Positions 5,976 to 6,343 of a DNA stretch of 6,343 bases are shown here, in pieces. Location: assembly GCA_008080615.1 (NCBI GenBank), contig VIKJ01000118.1:9909-16251 (forward strand), given 5' to 3'. This DNA comes from Chitinophagaceae bacterium (GTDB taxonomy: Bacteria > Bacteroidota > Bacteroidia > Chitinophagales > Chitinophagaceae). The position numbers were made by a program, and so were the translations under genes. The notes beneath the pieces were generated by a model that was not told where the DNA came from, ran no database searches, and saw nothing but the letters and a program-made list of their open reading frames with translations. Each line of letters begins with the position of its first letter. Positions within the stretch are counted from its first letter, which is position 1.

Positions 5976-6343
5976 TTATTTTTTTTCTAACGCAGTATAG
6001 CTTTGTTCCAATACTTGCATCTGAGCATTCAAAGCTTTTACAGATGATACCATTGCATCGGTAGGTGCAACATCTGCAGCTTGCATTAAACTCATTAAGC
6101 TTTCGAAAGAACCAACAATTGCACCAAAACTATTCGCATTGCCACCGCCTCTTCTTCGTCCTGAAACAGTTCCTGCTAATGCTTTCATAGCTTGTTTGGT
6201 TTCAGGTGCTAAGCCTTGTTTTTCTGCAGCTACATTCAATAGATCAATGTATTTTTTTGCTTTTAAAGCCTGCTCATAACAATTCATGGATAAACTAAAT
6301 TGTTGTTGTAAATCACTAACAGCTGTTTTAACTCTAGGGTCTA
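5976..6343 (-). CDS. C-terminal end of a larger protein, probably a secreted VPS10/BNR-repeat (sortilin-like) protein; 5' part outside window
   Basis: The minus-strand frame ending at TAA (5978-5976) is open to the window edge, giving at least 121 codons. An internal ATG at 6287-6285 is not the start: the frame continues upstream with DPRVKTAVSDLQQQFSLS. In my recollection of the family, a DPRV-K-(x)n-DL-x-x-Q-F-x-LS segment near the C-terminus, following an immunoglobulin-like domain, is typical of bacterial VPS10/BNR-repeat proteins annotated as 'glycosyl hydrolase' or 'sortilin-like', often around 1000 residues and exported. None of the beta-propeller is visible, so no activity is claimed. 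The visible part is helical (YEQALKAKKYIDLLN; FESLMSLMQAADVAP; MQVLEQSYTALEKK) with a basic, glycine-rich linker GRRRGGGN encoded at 6138-6161. It converges on the gyrA-TPR unit and probably shares its terminator. The family call rests on the tail only. Confidence 0.6.
   Translation of the reverse strand, partial: DPRVKTAVSDLQQQFSLSMNCYEQALKAKKYIDLLNVAAEKQGLAPETKQAMKALAGTVSGRRRGGGNANSFGAIVGSFESLMSLMQAADVAPTDAMVSSVKALNAQMQVLEQSYTALEKK

Overview
The window looks like chromosomal DNA from a member of the Bacteroidota, possibly Chitinophagaceae (the family-level guess is weak). The evidence is AT-rich sequence, start codons without clear Shine-Dalgarno sequences, matches to the Bacteroidota -7 promoter consensus TAnnTTTG, a secreted TPR protein with an A-x-A|Q signal cleavage site, and a GyrA with no large insertion. 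All genes look like ordinary core or semi-core genes. I see no phage, transposon, CRISPR array or defence island.

Layout: positions 1-287 (minus strand) hold the N-terminal 95 codons of an EVE-domain protein that runs off the left edge. Just upstream of it on the same strand (314-1618) is a complete Lys9-type saccharopine dehydrogenase family gene, and the two probably form one transcription unit. A 199-bp divergent intergenic region (1619-1817) separates this unit from gyrA (1818-4421, plus strand). It is the region with the most unexplained sequence structure: a perfect DnaA box, an inverted repeat, two abutting -7-like elements on opposite strands, and a near-identical 14/15-bp direct repeat on either side of them.

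gyrA is complete and carries all catalytic and GyrA-box motifs. It is followed 20 bp later by a gene for a secreted, TPR-like protein of unknown function (4442-5806), probably co-transcribed. A strong 15-bp-stem terminator (5830-5862) closes this unit. It is symmetric enough to also serve the convergent minus-strand gene at the right edge. That gene (5976 to beyond 6343) is only the C-terminal end of a larger protein: its frame is open to the window edge, and the tail resembles that of secreted VPS10/BNR-repeat ('sortilin-like') proteins.

No previously undescribed multi-gene system is supported here. The observations most worth a second look are the gyrA divergent control region and a good Bacteroidota-type promoter match placed directly before the terminator, which would encode an RNA of only about 40 nt.
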